Source: Rhabdochromatium marinum
GTDB lineage: Bacteria; Pseudomonadota; Gammaproteobacteria; Chromatiales; Chromatiaceae
Reading direction: 5' to 3'
Length of the DNA stretch: 34,964 nt
Assembly: GCF_016583795.1 (NCBI RefSeq)
Contig: NZ_NRRS01000037.1
Span: 1-34,964, forward strand
The position numbers and the translations under genes are program-made. Shown one piece after another: positions 24,504 to 33,946 of this stretch. Position 1 is the first letter of the stretch; each line of letters starts with the position of its first letter. Below the pieces are notes generated by a model that made no database searches, was not told where the DNA came from, and saw only the letters and a program-made list of their open reading frames with translations.

Positions 24504-26663
24504 ATGAAGACTTTGAGCATCCGACCTTTGCCCGGTTGCTTCGGCGGGCTGCGCCCCTTCCTGCTGCCCATTGTGATCCTGGCCATCGGGCTTACGCTGA
24601 CCGCTGGGTTTTGGTTGTTCGCCCGGGAACAAGCGCGGCAGCACCGGGAGGATGAACTCAGTCTGTTGGCGTGCAAGGTCGCCGGTCTGATCGACGAGCG
24701 GCTCCGTGACAACGTCCCGTTGCTGCACGGGATGCCTGCCCTGTTGGCCCGCTTGAGCTTGACGCAAGATCGGCTGCGGCCGGTGCAGGCAGACCTCGCG
24801 CGACCGGGGCTGCTGGCGGCCTTTGATGGGGGGCAATGGTCCATCGCCGTCACGGCCGCGCCTACGTTCGAGTACACCCGGCATGGCCACATCGCGACAT
24901 GGGGCGGCCTGGGTGGACTCACCCTCAGCCTGCTTTTGGCACTGATTTTCGCAATACAGACACAAGCACAGCGACGCCTTGCCAGCGCCATGGGGGCGTT
25001 GGAGCGCACCAACCAGCAGCTCGCCGAGCAGGAACGTCAGCTGATATGGGCACAGCGGACCGCTCAGCTTGGAAGCTGGACTTTTGATCCGAGTACCAAA
25101 CAGGCGAGCTGGTCGGAGGCCATGTTTCCGATCTGGGGACTGAACCCAGAGGATGGAGTGCCGAGTTACGAGGAGCATCGTTGCCACATCCATCCCGACG
25201 ATTGGTCCACCTTCGACCAGCTCGTCAGTCGGGCTGCGGAGCGGGGGGAGCCCTACCAACTCAGGTTGCGCATCCGCCGTCCTGACGGCGAGGAGCGCCG
25301 GATGATTACCATCTGTACGCCCCATCTGAATGCTCAGGGCCAGGTCGTGCGGCTCTCCGGCACCGTTCAGGACATCACCGAACGCGAGCAAGAGGAAGTC
25401 GAACGGTGCCACCTGCAGGCCATGCTCGCCCGCACCGAACGGCTCGCCCATGTTGGCAGTTGGGAATTGGAGGTCGAGACAGGCAGGGTCAGCTGGTCCG
25501 AGGAGCTGTTTCGCATCTTTCAGATGGATCCGGCTGAAGGGGCGCCTTCCTTCACCGAACACCACCGACTCTTGTATCCCGAAGACTTTGCGCGCCTGAA
25601 AAAGGCGATGGATGCAGTGATCAACGAAGGCTCCCCTTACGCCCTGGAGTTGCGTGCTCGCTGTCGCGACGGCAGCACGCGCGAGTGTTTCACGCGGGGG
25701 TATCCCGAGATTCGCTGGAGTCACAAGGTTACTCATGTCTACGGCACCTTCGAAGACATCACCGAGCGCAAGGAGGCGGAGCGGGCTTTGCGCCTCGCTG
25801 CCAGCGTTTTCGCGCATAGCTTTGAGGCCATCATCATCACCGATGCCGAGAACCGCATCGTTGAAACCAATCCCGCCTTCAGCAACATCACCGGTTATGC
25901 ACGGGCGAGCGTGCTGGGCAAAAATCCGAGCATCCTTGCCTCCGGTCACCATAATGAAGCCTTTTATCGCGCGATGTGGGACGCGATCAGGCACCAAGGG
26001 TCGTGGCGGGGCGAGGTCTGGAATCGGCGCCAGGACGGTCAGCTCTACGCCGAGCTGTTATCGATCGCGGCTGTCCGGGATGCCGACAATGCGATCCAGA
26101 ACTATATCGGCGTCTTTTCCGACATCAGCGAGCTCAAGGCCCACGAAGGGGAACTGGATCGTCTCGCCAACTACGATGCCCTGACCGAGCTGCCCAACCG
26201 GCGGTTGTTGAGCGACCGACTGGAACAGGCGCTGGCCGGAACGCGACGCTCAGACCGGCTTATCGCGGTTTGCTATCTCGACCTCGACAACTTCAAACCC
26301 ATCAACGATGAGTACGGGCACGAAATGGGCGATGAGGTACTGATCAGCATTGCTGATCGGCTGCGCACGCTGATCCGTGCGCAGGATACGGTGGCCCGAC
26401 TGGGCGGCGACGAGTTCGTCCTGCTCTTCTCCGACCTGGTGCAAGCGCAAGACAGTCATCTTCTCTTGGAGCGCGTCCTGGCTGTGGCAACGGCACCAAT
26501 TCTCTTGCACGGCGTGACCCACCGCGTCTCGGCCAGTATCGGAGTGGTCTTGAGTCCACCGGATGTCGAGAGTGCTGACAGCCTGCTACGCCATGCCGAT
26601 CAAGCCATGTATTGTGCCAAGCAGGCGGGGGGGAACCGTTATCACTTTCACGATGGCGAGTAG
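24504..26663 (+). CDS. Membrane diguanylate cyclase with shortened CHASE sensor, three PAS domains and GGDEF
   Basis: This 719-residue protein synthesises c-di-GMP from two GTP. It has two membrane helices (about 18-40 and 134-154) around only about 90 periplasmic residues, which look like the first and last parts of a CHASE domain (DELSLLACKVAGLIDERLRDN, then FDGGQWSIAVT) with the middle lost. Three PAS/PAC domains follow (about 187-292, 310-415, 425-545), each ending in a DITE or DISE motif, then a GGDEF domain (about 550-715) with DALTELPNRRLLSDRLEQ, LDLDNFKPINDE, inhibitory-site RAQD (625-628) and GGDEF (634-638). Catalytic residues are intact; no EAL domain is present. Confidence 0.9.
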   Translation: MKTLSIRPLPGCFGGLRPFLLPIVILAIGLTLTAGFWLFAREQARQHREDELSLLACKVAGLIDERLRDNVPLLHGMPALLARLSLTQDRLRPVQADLARPGLLAAFDGGQWSIAVTAAPTFEYTRHGHIATWGGLGGLTLSLLLALIFAIQTQAQRRLASAMGALERTNQQLAEQERQLIWAQRTAQLGSWTFDPSTKQASWSEAMFPIWGLNPEDGVPSYEEHRCHIHPDDWSTFDQLVSRAAERGEPYQLRLRIRRPDGEERRMITICTPHLNAQGQVVRLSGTVQDITEREQEEVERCHLQAMLARTERLAHVGSWELEVETGRVSWSEELFRIFQMDPAEGAPSFTEHHRLLYPEDFARLKKAMDAVINEGSPYALELRARCRDGSTRECFTRGYPEIRWSHKVTHVYGTFEDITERKEAERALRLAASVFAHSFEAIIITDAENRIVETNPAFSNITGYARASVLGKNPSILASGHHNEAFYRAMWDAIRHQGSWRGEVWNRRQDGQLYAELLSIAAVRDADNAIQNYIGVFSDISELKAHEGELDRLANYDALTELPNRRLLSDRLEQALAGTRRSDRLIAVCYLDLDNFKPINDEYGHEMGDEVLISIADRLRTLIRAQDTVARLGGDEFVLLFSDLVQAQDSHLLLERVLAVATAPILLHGVTHRVSASIGVVLSPPDVESADSLLRHADQAMYCAKQAGGNRYHFHDGE

Positions 26664-26863
26664 CCGCCCGATTGGCTGCGCCAGTTAGGGCGTTGGGGTA
26701 GAGTCCGGTGGGAATCGCTGTCTGAACCATCCTTTTCCCCATGCCAACATCAGGGAATACCGGCTGTGTCTGGCGGCCTCAGATGCGCTAATTTACAGAG
26801 AGCGGCCCTGATTCTTACATGCCAGATTCCGCATCCATGGCAACTTAATAGGGGAAGCGACTC

Positions 26864-27661
26864 ATGATTACCGCACCCACCCTTGCGTCTCCAAAACAAA
26901 ATCATCTGCTCGCGGCTTTGCCCGCCTGCGAGTTCGAGTGCCTGAGCCCTCATCTGGAGCTGGTTCCACTGCCGCTTGGTAAAGCCCTCTACGAGCCTGG
27001 CGAGCGATTGGAGCACGTCTATTTTCCCAACAACGCCATTGTCTCCCTGTTGTACGTTATGAAGGATGGCGCTTCCGCTGAGATTGCCGTGGTTGGCAAC
27101 GAAGGCATCGTCGGCGTCGCTCTGTTCATGGGCAGTGACACCATGCCGAATCGCGCTGTGGTGCAGAGCGCTGGCCACGCCTATCGTCTCAAGGGTCGGC
27201 TGCTTAAACAGGAGTTTTCCCGCTTCGGCGGGAGCCGCTGCGCGGGATTACATACGATGCTTCTGCGCTACACCATGGCGCTCTTGACCCAGATGGCGCA
27301 GACCGCCGTCTGCAATCGACACCACAGCATCGACCAGCAACTCTGCCGCTGGCTGCTGCTCAGTCTTGATCGACTGACCTCCAGTGAGCTGTTTATGACC
27401 CAGGAGCTGATCGCCAATATGCTGGGCGTGCGGCGCGAGGGCGTCACCGAGGCCGCTGGGCGATTGCAGAAAGCTGGATTGATTCACTACAGACGGGGCC
27501 ATATCACCGTACTGGACCGGCCAGGCCTGGAAGCACGGGTGTGCGAATGCTATCAGGTGGTCAGAGATGAGTTCCAACGTCTGCTCCCGGATGGAGATCA
27601 GCGCAGCGCCATGGATGGTGCGACTAATCAGGTTGCGCGGTCGCTGGCGTTCACGATATAG
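26864..27661 (+). CDS. Crp/Fnr-family transcriptional regulator
   Basis: This 265-residue protein has an N-terminal cNMP-binding fold (about 20-140; GKALYEPGERLEHVYFPNNA and VGNEGIVGVALFMG) and a C-terminal winged helix (about 165-235; FMTQELIANMLGVRREGVTEAAGRL). It lacks the FNR cysteine cluster and the typical cAMP-binding signature, so the effector is unknown. Proteins of this subgroup often occur near stress genes such as csbD and BON genes. It could bind the TGTGCG-N4-CGAAC element, but this is inference. GGGGAAG precedes ATG 26864. Confidence 0.88.
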   Translation: MITAPTLASPKQNHLLAALPACEFECLSPHLELVPLPLGKALYEPGERLEHVYFPNNAIVSLLYVMKDGASAEIAVVGNEGIVGVALFMGSDTMPNRAVVQSAGHAYRLKGRLLKQEFSRFGGSRCAGLHTMLLRYTMALLTQMAQTAVCNRHHSIDQQLCRWLLLSLDRLTSSELFMTQELIANMLGVRREGVTEAAGRLQKAGLIHYRRGHITVLDRPGLEARVCECYQVVRDEFQRLLPDGDQRSAMDGATNQVARSLAFTI

Positions 27662-27678
27662 AGTTGATCTTGCGCAGA

Positions 27679-27695
27679 ATCGGGGCTGCCCCGAT
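27679..27695 (+). terminator. GC-rich hairpin after the Crp/Fnr gene
   Basis: ATCGGGG and CCCCGAT pair over 7 bp with a 3-base loop, 17 bases after the stop codon. There is no T-run, so termination is uncertain. Confidence 0.4.
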
Positions 27696-27784
27696 ACGCC
27701 CATCGGCACGAAATCCGCTACTCTGCCATCGTAGCCCTAACCCCAGACCACAAGCCCCGAGCTTGAACGACCCGCAGGCCAGCG

Positions 27785-28444
27785 ATGCATTCTGATTCGG
27801 ACCCTCAAACCCTGGTGATCGTGGATGATCATCCCTTGGTGCGCGAGGGTCTGAAAGCCATCCTGTCGCATGAGCCGCAGCTGCGCGTGATTGGCGAAGC
27901 CGGTGGCCTGAGCGAAGCGCTGGCGTTGATGCAAGCGCAAGTGCCTGATCTGGTGATCATCGATTTGGCCCTGGCCGATGGCGACGGACTGGATCTGATC
28001 CGGCGACTGAAAAGGCATCATCCAGATATCAAAATGTTGGTGTGTTCCATGCGCGAGGAGACGCTCTTTGCCGAGCGGGCGCTCCATGCGGGCGCTCTGG
28101 GCTATGTGCACAAGAGCGAGGTGGCGCTGCATATCATCGAAGCCGTACGCACCACGCTGAACGGGCGCATTTTTTTGAGTCCGGTGATGGTCGAGCGCAT
28201 TCTGCATCGCACCAGTCCTGGGGTGGCGGCGACCGATCTGGCTCTGGACACCTTGAGCGATCGTGAATTGCAAGTCTTCGACCTGCTGGGAAACGGCCGC
28301 TCCACGGCGGAAATTGCCCAGGGGTTGCATCTGAGCGTGAAGACGATAGAAAGTCACCGGGAAAAGATCAAACGCAAGCTGCAACTGGCAAATTCCGCCG
28401 AATTAATCCGCTGCGCGACCCTCTGGTCGCAGACCCAATGCTAA
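27785..28444 (+). CDS. NarL/FixJ-type response regulator
   Basis: This 219-residue protein has a receiver domain (about 9-125) with acidic pair DDHPLVREG, phospho-acceptor Asp60 in LVIIDLAL and the conserved lysine in YVHKSE, and a LuxR-type helix-turn-helix (about 150-212) with LSDRELQVFDLLGNG and KTIESHREKIKRKL. It is a transcription factor activated by phosphorylation. Its stop codon overlaps the start of the downstream kinase gene (ATGCTAA), so the two are translationally coupled and very likely form a two-component pair. Target genes are unknown. Confidence 0.92.
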   Translation: MHSDSDPQTLVIVDDHPLVREGLKAILSHEPQLRVIGEAGGLSEALALMQAQVPDLVIIDLALADGDGLDLIRRLKRHHPDIKMLVCSMREETLFAERALHAGALGYVHKSEVALHIIEAVRTTLNGRIFLSPVMVERILHRTSPGVAATDLALDTLSDRELQVFDLLGNGRSTAEIAQGLHLSVKTIESHREKIKRKLQLANSAELIRCATLWSQTQC

Positions 28445-31400
28445 GCGATCCCGAGGTCGAGGAAGCGCTGCTCGACCAAGTGCTGCTGCTGTTGCGCAAG
28501 GACAGTCTGTGCGACTTCAGCGGCTATCGGCGCAGCATGGTCTGGCGCCGGGTCAAACGCCGCATGGGCTTGTGCCGGATCGGCGCCACGCAGGCGTATC
28601 TGGCCCATCTGCGCGACAACCCGGACGAGACCCGCGCGCTGTTTCAGGATCTGCTGATTGGCGTGACGCGTTTTTTTCGTGATGAACAAGCCTTCACCGC
28701 ACTTGAACAGGCTTTGTTCGCGCCGGGTGTCTCCTCGCTGCTGGATGCCAGCGTGGTGCGCGTCTGGGTGCCCGGCTGTGCCACCGGCGAGGAGGCCTAC
28801 TCGCTGGCCATTCTGCTGCTGGAGCATGGCGCGCACCGGCGCACGGCCCCGAGCCTGCAAATTTTTGCTACTGACATTGACCCGCAGGCACTGGAAGTGG
28901 CGCGGCGCGGCCGCTATCCCGACAGCATTGCCTACGATCTCGGCGTCGAGCGCCGGAACCGCTTCTTCGTGCGCGAGGACCGCCACGCCTTGCGCGTAAA
29001 CAAACAGGTGCGCGAGCAGGTGGTCTTTGCCTGCCACAACCTGATTGCCGACCCGCCCTTTTCCCATCTCGATCTGATCAGTTGCCGCAATGTCCTCATC
29101 TATTTCAAGCCACAGGTTCAGCGACAAATTCTTGGCCTGTTCCATTTTGCGCTCAAGCCCAATGCCACGCTGCTGCTCGGTCCGGCTGAGACTATCGGTC
29201 GGGACACGGATCTCTTTGCCACCCTGTGCAAGCCCTGGCGGCTGTTTTCGCGGATTGGGCCGACCCGACGCGAGGATCTGCGCTTTCCGATCGACGCCAA
29301 CAGCGCTCGTCTCCTCTCCAGTTCGCCTGACAACCCCATGACGGTGTCGGCGCCAACCCTTGACGAACTTGCCCGCAGCCTGTTGCTGGAGGAGTTCGTG
29401 CCCGCCTCGGTGCTGGTCAACAGCCAGCTGGAGAGCCTTTATTTCTTCGGCCCCACCGACCGCTATCTGATCCGTCCCAACGGCCCGCCGAGCGTGGATC
29501 TGATCCTGATGGTTCCCGAGCGCCTGCGCGCGCGTCTGCACGGCGCCTGCCAGCGCGCGCTGAGCACGGAGAGCGATCAGCGCGTGGAGGATCTTCAACC
29601 ACAGGCATCCGGCGGTTCGCGGCGGGTTGAGATTCGGATTCGCGTCCTGCGCCAACCGGCCGCCGTGCGCGGTCTGCTGTTGATCAGTTTCATTGAGCAA
29701 CCCTCAGCGCCAGCGGCACTTCCGGACGCGGACGCCCACGCCGACACCGACGCGAGCACCACCGCCGAGAGCCGCGAGCGCCAACGCTTGGAACGCGAAC
29801 TCCACAGCGCCCGCGCTGACTTGCAAACCACCGTCGAGGCGATGGAACAGGCCAACGCGGAGCTGAAGGCTTCCCATGAGGAAGCCGTCGCGATGAACGA
29901 AGAGTTCCAATCCGCCAATGAGGAGTTGGTCAGCTCCAAGGAAGAACTGCAATCGCTGAATGAAGAACTGAACACAGTCAACACTCAGCTGGAAGAGAAA
30001 ATCCGCGAACTGGAAAACAGCGGCAACGACCTGGCTAACCTGATCGCCAGTGCCGAAATCGCCACGGTGTTTCTCGATACCAGACTGCGCATCAAGCGCT
30101 TCACGCCCGGCGGCGCGACCTTGCTGAATCTGCGCCCCGGTGACGAGCAACGCCCGCTGAGCGATCTGGCGCCGAACCTGGACGACCCCGAGCTTCTCAG
30201 CGATGCCCAGCGGGTGCTCGATACCCTAACGCCTAATGAACAGGAAATCGCTGGCGCCGACGGCACGGACTACCTGCGTCGCATCCTGCCCTACCGCACC
30301 CAGGACAATCGTATCGATGGCGTGACCATCAACTTTATCGACATCAGTGCCCGCGCCCGCGCCGATGCCACCGTCCGCCACAGCGAGGCGCGCTATCGCA
30401 TTCTGTTCGATGACTCGCCGATGTGCCTGATGGAACTCGACTGCTCTGAGCTGAAAGCCTATCTGGAGTCACAGCGCTCCGATCCCGCGCATGGCGTCGG
30501 CGAGCCGCTGCGCACTCAGCCGGAGTGTTTTGACGCCTGCTGCCAGCGCATCCGTCTGGTGGCTGTCAACCAAGCCGCCCTGGCTTTGATGCGCGTCGCC
30601 TCGCAAGACGAACTCAAGGCCGCGCTGCCGCGCCTGTTGCCGATCCAGTCGTCGCATCAGCTGGCGGATCTGATCGAGTCGCTCCTGAGCCATTCCGAGC
30701 AGCTAATGCACGAAGGGGTGCTACACAGCGGCAGCGCGCGTGAAATTCCGGTGCTCTGCCCGCTGGTGCCGGCGCCCGGCGCTGAGACCAGCCTCGAGCG
30801 GGTGTTGGTGGCGCTGATCGACATCAGGGATCGCAAAGCGATGGAAACCGAGCTGCGCCATCGCGAGCAACGGCTGGATGCCGTGGTGTCCAGTGCTGCG
30901 GACGGTATTCTGGTGATTGATCACGCTTGGCGGCTGCAGCAACTGAATGCGGCGGCGGCGGCCTTGTTCGGCGTCGATCCGGTCGCCATCCTCGGCCAGC
31001 CGCTCGGACAGCTGATTCTGCCCGATGACAAAGATGGTCCATTCGAATTGTTTAAGACCGGCGTTAGTCCGTTGCCCTGTGATGGGCACTGGCCGCGCGG
31101 TTGTATCGGCCGGCATGCCGATGGCAGCCGCTTCCCGCTGGAACTGTCGGTGTCCGCGATCGGCCATCTTGACCTGTACGTGCTGTGGGTGCGCGATCAA
31201 CGCCAGCGCCTGCGCCTGGAGCGGGAAGTGATTGAAGCCAGCACCCGCGAGCAGGAACGCATCGGTCGGGATATTCACGATGGATTGGGGCAGCAACTGA
31301 CCGGCATCAGCCTGTTGGCCGCGCGCCTGGCCACCAGCCTGGCTGAATCCAAGTCTGCCGAGACTCAGCTGGCCGTTGCGCTCTCGGAGCACATTCAGCA

Positions 31401-31875
31401 GGCGCTTGCCGATACTCGGGGAGTGGTCAAGGATCTCGCACCGGTGGACATTGTCGCCGATGGGCTGCCCAAGGCGCTGGTGGCGCTGGCTGAACGTCTG
31501 CGGGCCACCAACCCAGCCCTGAGCTGCGAGTTTCACGGTGATGTCGCCTTCAGCATTGCGGACCGACATGCCGCCGCGCATCTGTTTCGCATCGCCCAGG
31601 AGGCGGTCAACAATGCTGTTAAGCACGGTCAGCCGCACCAGATCGACATTCGCCTGGAGGAAGACGAGCAGCGTCTGGTGCTATCGATCAGCGACGACGG
31701 CATCTGGAAGCCGCCCGTCGCTGGCGACGCCGGCCAGTTTGGCCTGCACATCATGCGCTACCGCGCCAGCCTCATCGACGGGCTGCTGGAGATTCAAATC
31801 GGCACTCAGGGCGAGCAGCGCGGCACCCGGGTGCGCTGCATCTGGCCGCTGAGTCATGGTGGGTCAGAGCCTTGA
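28438..31875 (+). CDS. CheR methyltransferase-PAS-histidine kinase fusion
   Basis: This 1145-residue protein has no membrane segment. Residues about 8-275 form a CheR-type methyltransferase: an N-terminal helical part (DFSGYRRSMVWRRVKRRM), VTRFFRD, the SAM-binding PGCATGEEAYSLAILL, FATDIDPQALEVAR and SCRNVLIYF. A long coiled coil (about 440-535; NEEFQSANEELVSSKEELQS) and three PAS-like domains follow. The C-terminus is a HisKA_3 domain with His947 in GRDIHDGLGQQL and an HATPase with AVNNAVKH and FGLHIMRYRA, the NarX/DegS kinase type that pairs with NarL-like regulators. The CheB methylesterase domain usually found in front of such CheR-PAS proteins is absent. It overlaps the response regulator gene by 7 bases. 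Confidence 0.9.
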   Translation: MLSDPEVEEALLDQVLLLLRKDSLCDFSGYRRSMVWRRVKRRMGLCRIGATQAYLAHLRDNPDETRALFQDLLIGVTRFFRDEQAFTALEQALFAPGVSSLLDASVVRVWVPGCATGEEAYSLAILLLEHGAHRRTAPSLQIFATDIDPQALEVARRGRYPDSIAYDLGVERRNRFFVREDRHALRVNKQVREQVVFACHNLIADPPFSHLDLISCRNVLIYFKPQVQRQILGLFHFALKPNATLLLGPAETIGRDTDLFATLCKPWRLFSRIGPTRREDLRFPIDANSARLLSSSPDNPMTVSAPTLDELARSLLLEEFVPASVLVNSQLESLYFFGPTDRYLIRPNGPPSVDLILMVPERLRARLHGACQRALSTESDQRVEDLQPQASGGSRRVEIRIRVLRQPAAVRGLLLISFIEQPSAPAALPDADAHADTDASTTAESRERQRLERELHSARADLQTTVEAMEQANAELKASHEEAVAMNEEFQSANEELVSSKEELQSLNEELNTVNTQLEEKIRELENSGNDLANLIASAEIATVFLDTRLRIKRFTPGGATLLNLRPGDEQRPLSDLAPNLDDPELLSDAQRVLDTLTPNEQEIAGADGTDYLRRILPYRTQDNRIDGVTINFIDISARARADATVRHSEARYRILFDDSPMCLMELDCSELKAYLESQRSDPAHGVGEPLRTQPECFDACCQRIRLVAVNQAALALMRVASQDELKAALPRLLPIQSSHQLADLIESLLSHSEQLMHEGVLHSGSAREIPVLCPLVPAPGAETSLERVLVALIDIRDRKAMETELRHREQRLDAVVSSAADGILVIDHAWRLQQLNAAAAALFGVDPVAILGQPLGQLILPDDKDGPFELFKTGVSPLPCDGHWPRGCIGRHADGSRFPLELSVSAIGHLDLYVLWVRDQRQRLRLEREVIEASTREQERIGRDIHDGLGQQLTGISLLAARLATSLAESKSAETQLAVALSEHIQQALADTRGVVKDLAPVDIVADGLPKALVALAERLRATNPALSCEFHGDVAFSIADRHAAAHLFRIAQEAVNNAVKHGQPHQIDIRLEEDEQRLVLSISDDGIWKPPVAGDAGQFGLHIMRYRASLIDGLLEIQIGTQGEQRGTRVRCIWPLSHGGSEP

Positions 31876-31941
31876 GGTGTTGCATGCACCTCACGCCGGC
31901 CTTGCATCTATCCTTTTTTTCCTGACCTGGAGTACGATTCC

Positions 31942-33120
31942 ATGCCTTTTGGTCTCATCGACATGCCCTGGTGGGGCTATGTGCTGGTCATCCTTGGCCT
32001 GACGCATGTCACCATCGCTTCCGTCACCATCTTTCTGCACCGATATCAGGCGCACCATGCGCTCGATCTGCACCCCGTCGTGAGCCATGGCTTCCGCACC
32101 TGGCTGTGGCTCACCACCGGCATCGTCACGCGTGAATGGGTCGCCATTCATCGGAAGCATCATGCCAAGTGTGAGACACCCGAGGATCCGCACAGTCCGC
32201 AAATTTATGGGCTGAACAAGGTTTTGTTTGATGGCGTGGATCTCTATCGCCGCGAATCCGCAGTGCCCGGAACGCTTGAGCGCTATGGGAGCGGAACGCC
32301 CCAGGATGCCATCGAACGACATCTTTACACCCCGCACGCCAACCTTGGCATCGGTCTCATGCTGGTGATCGATCTGATCCTGTTCGGCCCCATCGGGCTC
32401 ACCGTCTGGGCGGTGCAGATGATGTGGATTCCGTTCTTCGCCGCTGGCGTGATCAACGGCATCGGCCATTACTGGGGTTATCGCCGCTTCGCGCCCAACG
32501 ATGCCTCGCGGAATATTCTTCCCTGGGGCATCCTGATCGCTGGCGAGGAGCTGCACAACAACCACCACGCCTATGCCACCTCGGCCAAGCTGTCCAATCA
32601 ATGGTGGGAGATCGACCTCGGCTGGCTGTATATCCGGCTGCTCGCAGCACTTAGGCTGGCCAAGGTTCGGCGCGTGGCGCCCAAGTTGCGTATCGATCCG
32701 AGCAAGCAGCGCTGCGACATTGAGACTTTGCAGGCCATCATGACGCATCGTTATGCTGTGCTGGCCAGCTTTGTTGACAGTTTGAAACCGACGGTCAGGC
32801 AAGAGGTTCGTCAACGCCAGGTCGGCGCTGCGCTTGGGCTTGGCGACAAAAAAACGCTGCGAGCTGTGCAGAATGGTTTGCAGCGGGGCGCGGAGCATCT
32901 GCCCGAGACCGAGCGTGACATTCTGGAACAGGCGCTCGCCGCCAGTCCGCTGTTGCGCCGGCTGTTCGCGATGCGCCAAGAGTTGGTTGCCCTGTGGGGA
33001 CGATCCAATGACTCGCGTGAGCAGCTGGTCGAAAAACTGGAAAACTGGCTCCAGCAAGCCGAGATGAGCCGTGTCCTGGCCTTGCAGCAATTCTCCCGGC
33101 AGCTCTGCAGCTACGCTTGA
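31942..33120 (+). CDS. Acyl-lipid/acyl-CoA delta-9-type fatty acid desaturase
   Basis: This membrane di-iron enzyme of 392 residues introduces a double bond into fatty acyl chains. All histidine boxes are visible: HRYQAHH (33-39), HRKHH (70-74) and HNNHH (205-209), plus GHYWGYR (His176). Membrane helices at about 11-31 and 130-175 support membrane location. The region after about 235 is a charged helical extension with ETERDILEQALA. ATG 31942 has TGGAG (31928-31932) upstream. It follows the CheR-kinase gene by 66 bases in the same direction. Membrane-fluidity control is the expected role. Confidence 0.9.
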   Translation: MPFGLIDMPWWGYVLVILGLTHVTIASVTIFLHRYQAHHALDLHPVVSHGFRTWLWLTTGIVTREWVAIHRKHHAKCETPEDPHSPQIYGLNKVLFDGVDLYRRESAVPGTLERYGSGTPQDAIERHLYTPHANLGIGLMLVIDLILFGPIGLTVWAVQMMWIPFFAAGVINGIGHYWGYRRFAPNDASRNILPWGILIAGEELHNNHHAYATSAKLSNQWWEIDLGWLYIRLLAALRLAKVRRVAPKLRIDPSKQRCDIETLQAIMTHRYAVLASFVDSLKPTVRQEVRQRQVGAALGLGDKKTLRAVQNGLQRGAEHLPETERDILEQALAASPLLRRLFAMRQELVALWGRSNDSREQLVEKLENWLQQAEMSRVLALQQFSRQLCSYA

Positions 33121-33193
33121 GCACTCGTGCGGGTGTTCTACATAGAGCCCGATAGAGGTCGATAGCGCTCGCGTGTCAGGCGCACCCTTTGTC

Positions 33194-33676
33194 TTATTGG
33201 CTTAAATCCTGCTCCCAAATCAATCGCAATATTTCGGATGATTCTAAGCTCTTATTGATTGGGCATTCTGGACAGCCCCGGCGAGTAGGTGGGTTGTCAC
33301 ATTCAAAGCAGCCTTCTACGGTCTTAGCGGCATTGGATAAATCCTCTTGCAATGTAGCCAATGCCCTGGCTTGCTCTTGGAGCTGTTGTTGCAGGGATTT
33401 GAGAACTGTATGAACGTCGTGGCTGGCTTGCTTTCCTGAGGGACATTTTTCCCTGGCTGTTGCAAGTTCTTTGATAAGGGAAAGTGGTACTCCAGCGTAT
33501 GCAAGCTTAAGAATGACACGAAAACGTGAAATGTCTTCTTCCGAGTAAAGACGTGTGCCGCCAGCTGTACGGCGTGCTGCAACCAAGTTTTCTTCTTCGT
33601 AAAAACGTAGTGTTCTTGGTGTCGTGCCAAGGAGGGCAGCCACCTCGCCGATTTTTTTCAGAGAGGTGGTGCCCAT
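33194..33676 (-). CDS. MerR-family regulator with C-terminal cysteine cluster
   Basis: This 160-residue protein has an N-terminal MerR winged helix (5-73; KIGEVAALLGTTPRTLRFYEEE and GGTRLYSEEDISRFR), a dimerisation coiled coil (about 85-120), and a C-terminal cluster CFEC (123-126) and CPEC (135-138), with Cys78 before the coil. Five cysteines in this arrangement suggest a metal or Fe-S sensor. ATG 33676 is chosen because homology starts there and it lies four bases after the stop of the upstream gene. The earlier in-frame start at 33817 would lie inside that gene. It is likely autoregulated through the dyad promoter at 33947-33977. Confidence 0.88.
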   Translation of the reverse strand: MGTTSLKKIGEVAALLGTTPRTLRFYEEENLVAARRTAGGTRLYSEEDISRFRVILKLAYAGVPLSLIKELATAREKCPSGKQASHDVHTVLKSLQQQLQEQARALATLQEDLSNAAKTVEGCFECDNPPTRRGCPECPINKSLESSEILRLIWEQDLSQ

Positions 33677-33680
33677 CTCG

Positions 33681-33908
33681 CTATGCACCCACCAATTGGG
33701 CTTTGTAGCCGAAGGATTGGACCTTCGCAAGTAGCGCGCCAGTTGAGGTTGCCTCAGGGTTGAATGCCACCAGCAAAAGATGATCCTTCCCAGGGTTGAA
33801 TCGCGGGGCGACGACACCGTGAATCTGTCGCATGGATTCCTCCAAGGTGTTTCGCTGTTGTTCGCTAAGTTTTTGATTAATATGGATCAGGATATCACTT
33901 AGGCTCAT
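33681..33908 (-). CDS. HMA-like small protein without the CxxC motif
   Basis: This 75-residue protein looks like a ferredoxin-fold heavy-metal-associated domain: MSLSDILIHINQKLSEQQRN at the start, LVAFNPEATSTGALLAKVQS and GYKAQLVGA at the end, with the loop spacing of HMA domains. It has no cysteine at all, so it cannot bind metal in the usual CxxC way. GAGGAG lies eight bases upstream of ATG 33908. It is the first gene of a two-gene operon with the cysteine-rich MerR regulator. Confidence 0.7.
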   Translation of the reverse strand: MSLSDILIHINQKLSEQQRNTLEESMRQIHGVVAPRFNPGKDHLLLVAFNPEATSTGALLAKVQSFGYKAQLVGA

Positions 33909-33946
33909 GATATTGCTCCTCTGTAGATCTGCAAGACACGGCAATA

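Noticed and set aside
24435-25997. 520-codon open frame on the minus strand
   Set aside because: It lies antisense to the diguanylate cyclase, whose PAS and GGDEF motifs are clear on the plus strand.
28441-29700. 419-codon open frame on the minus strand
   Set aside because: It is antisense to the CheR domain of the kinase fusion and has no recognisable motif.
31874-31892. Small hairpin GAGGTG...CACCTC after the CheR-kinase gene as a terminator
   Set aside because: The stem is only 6 bp and the T-run lies about 20 bases further on, so termination is not supported.
31891-33090. 399-codon open frame on the minus strand
   Set aside because: It is antisense to the desaturase with its histidine boxes.
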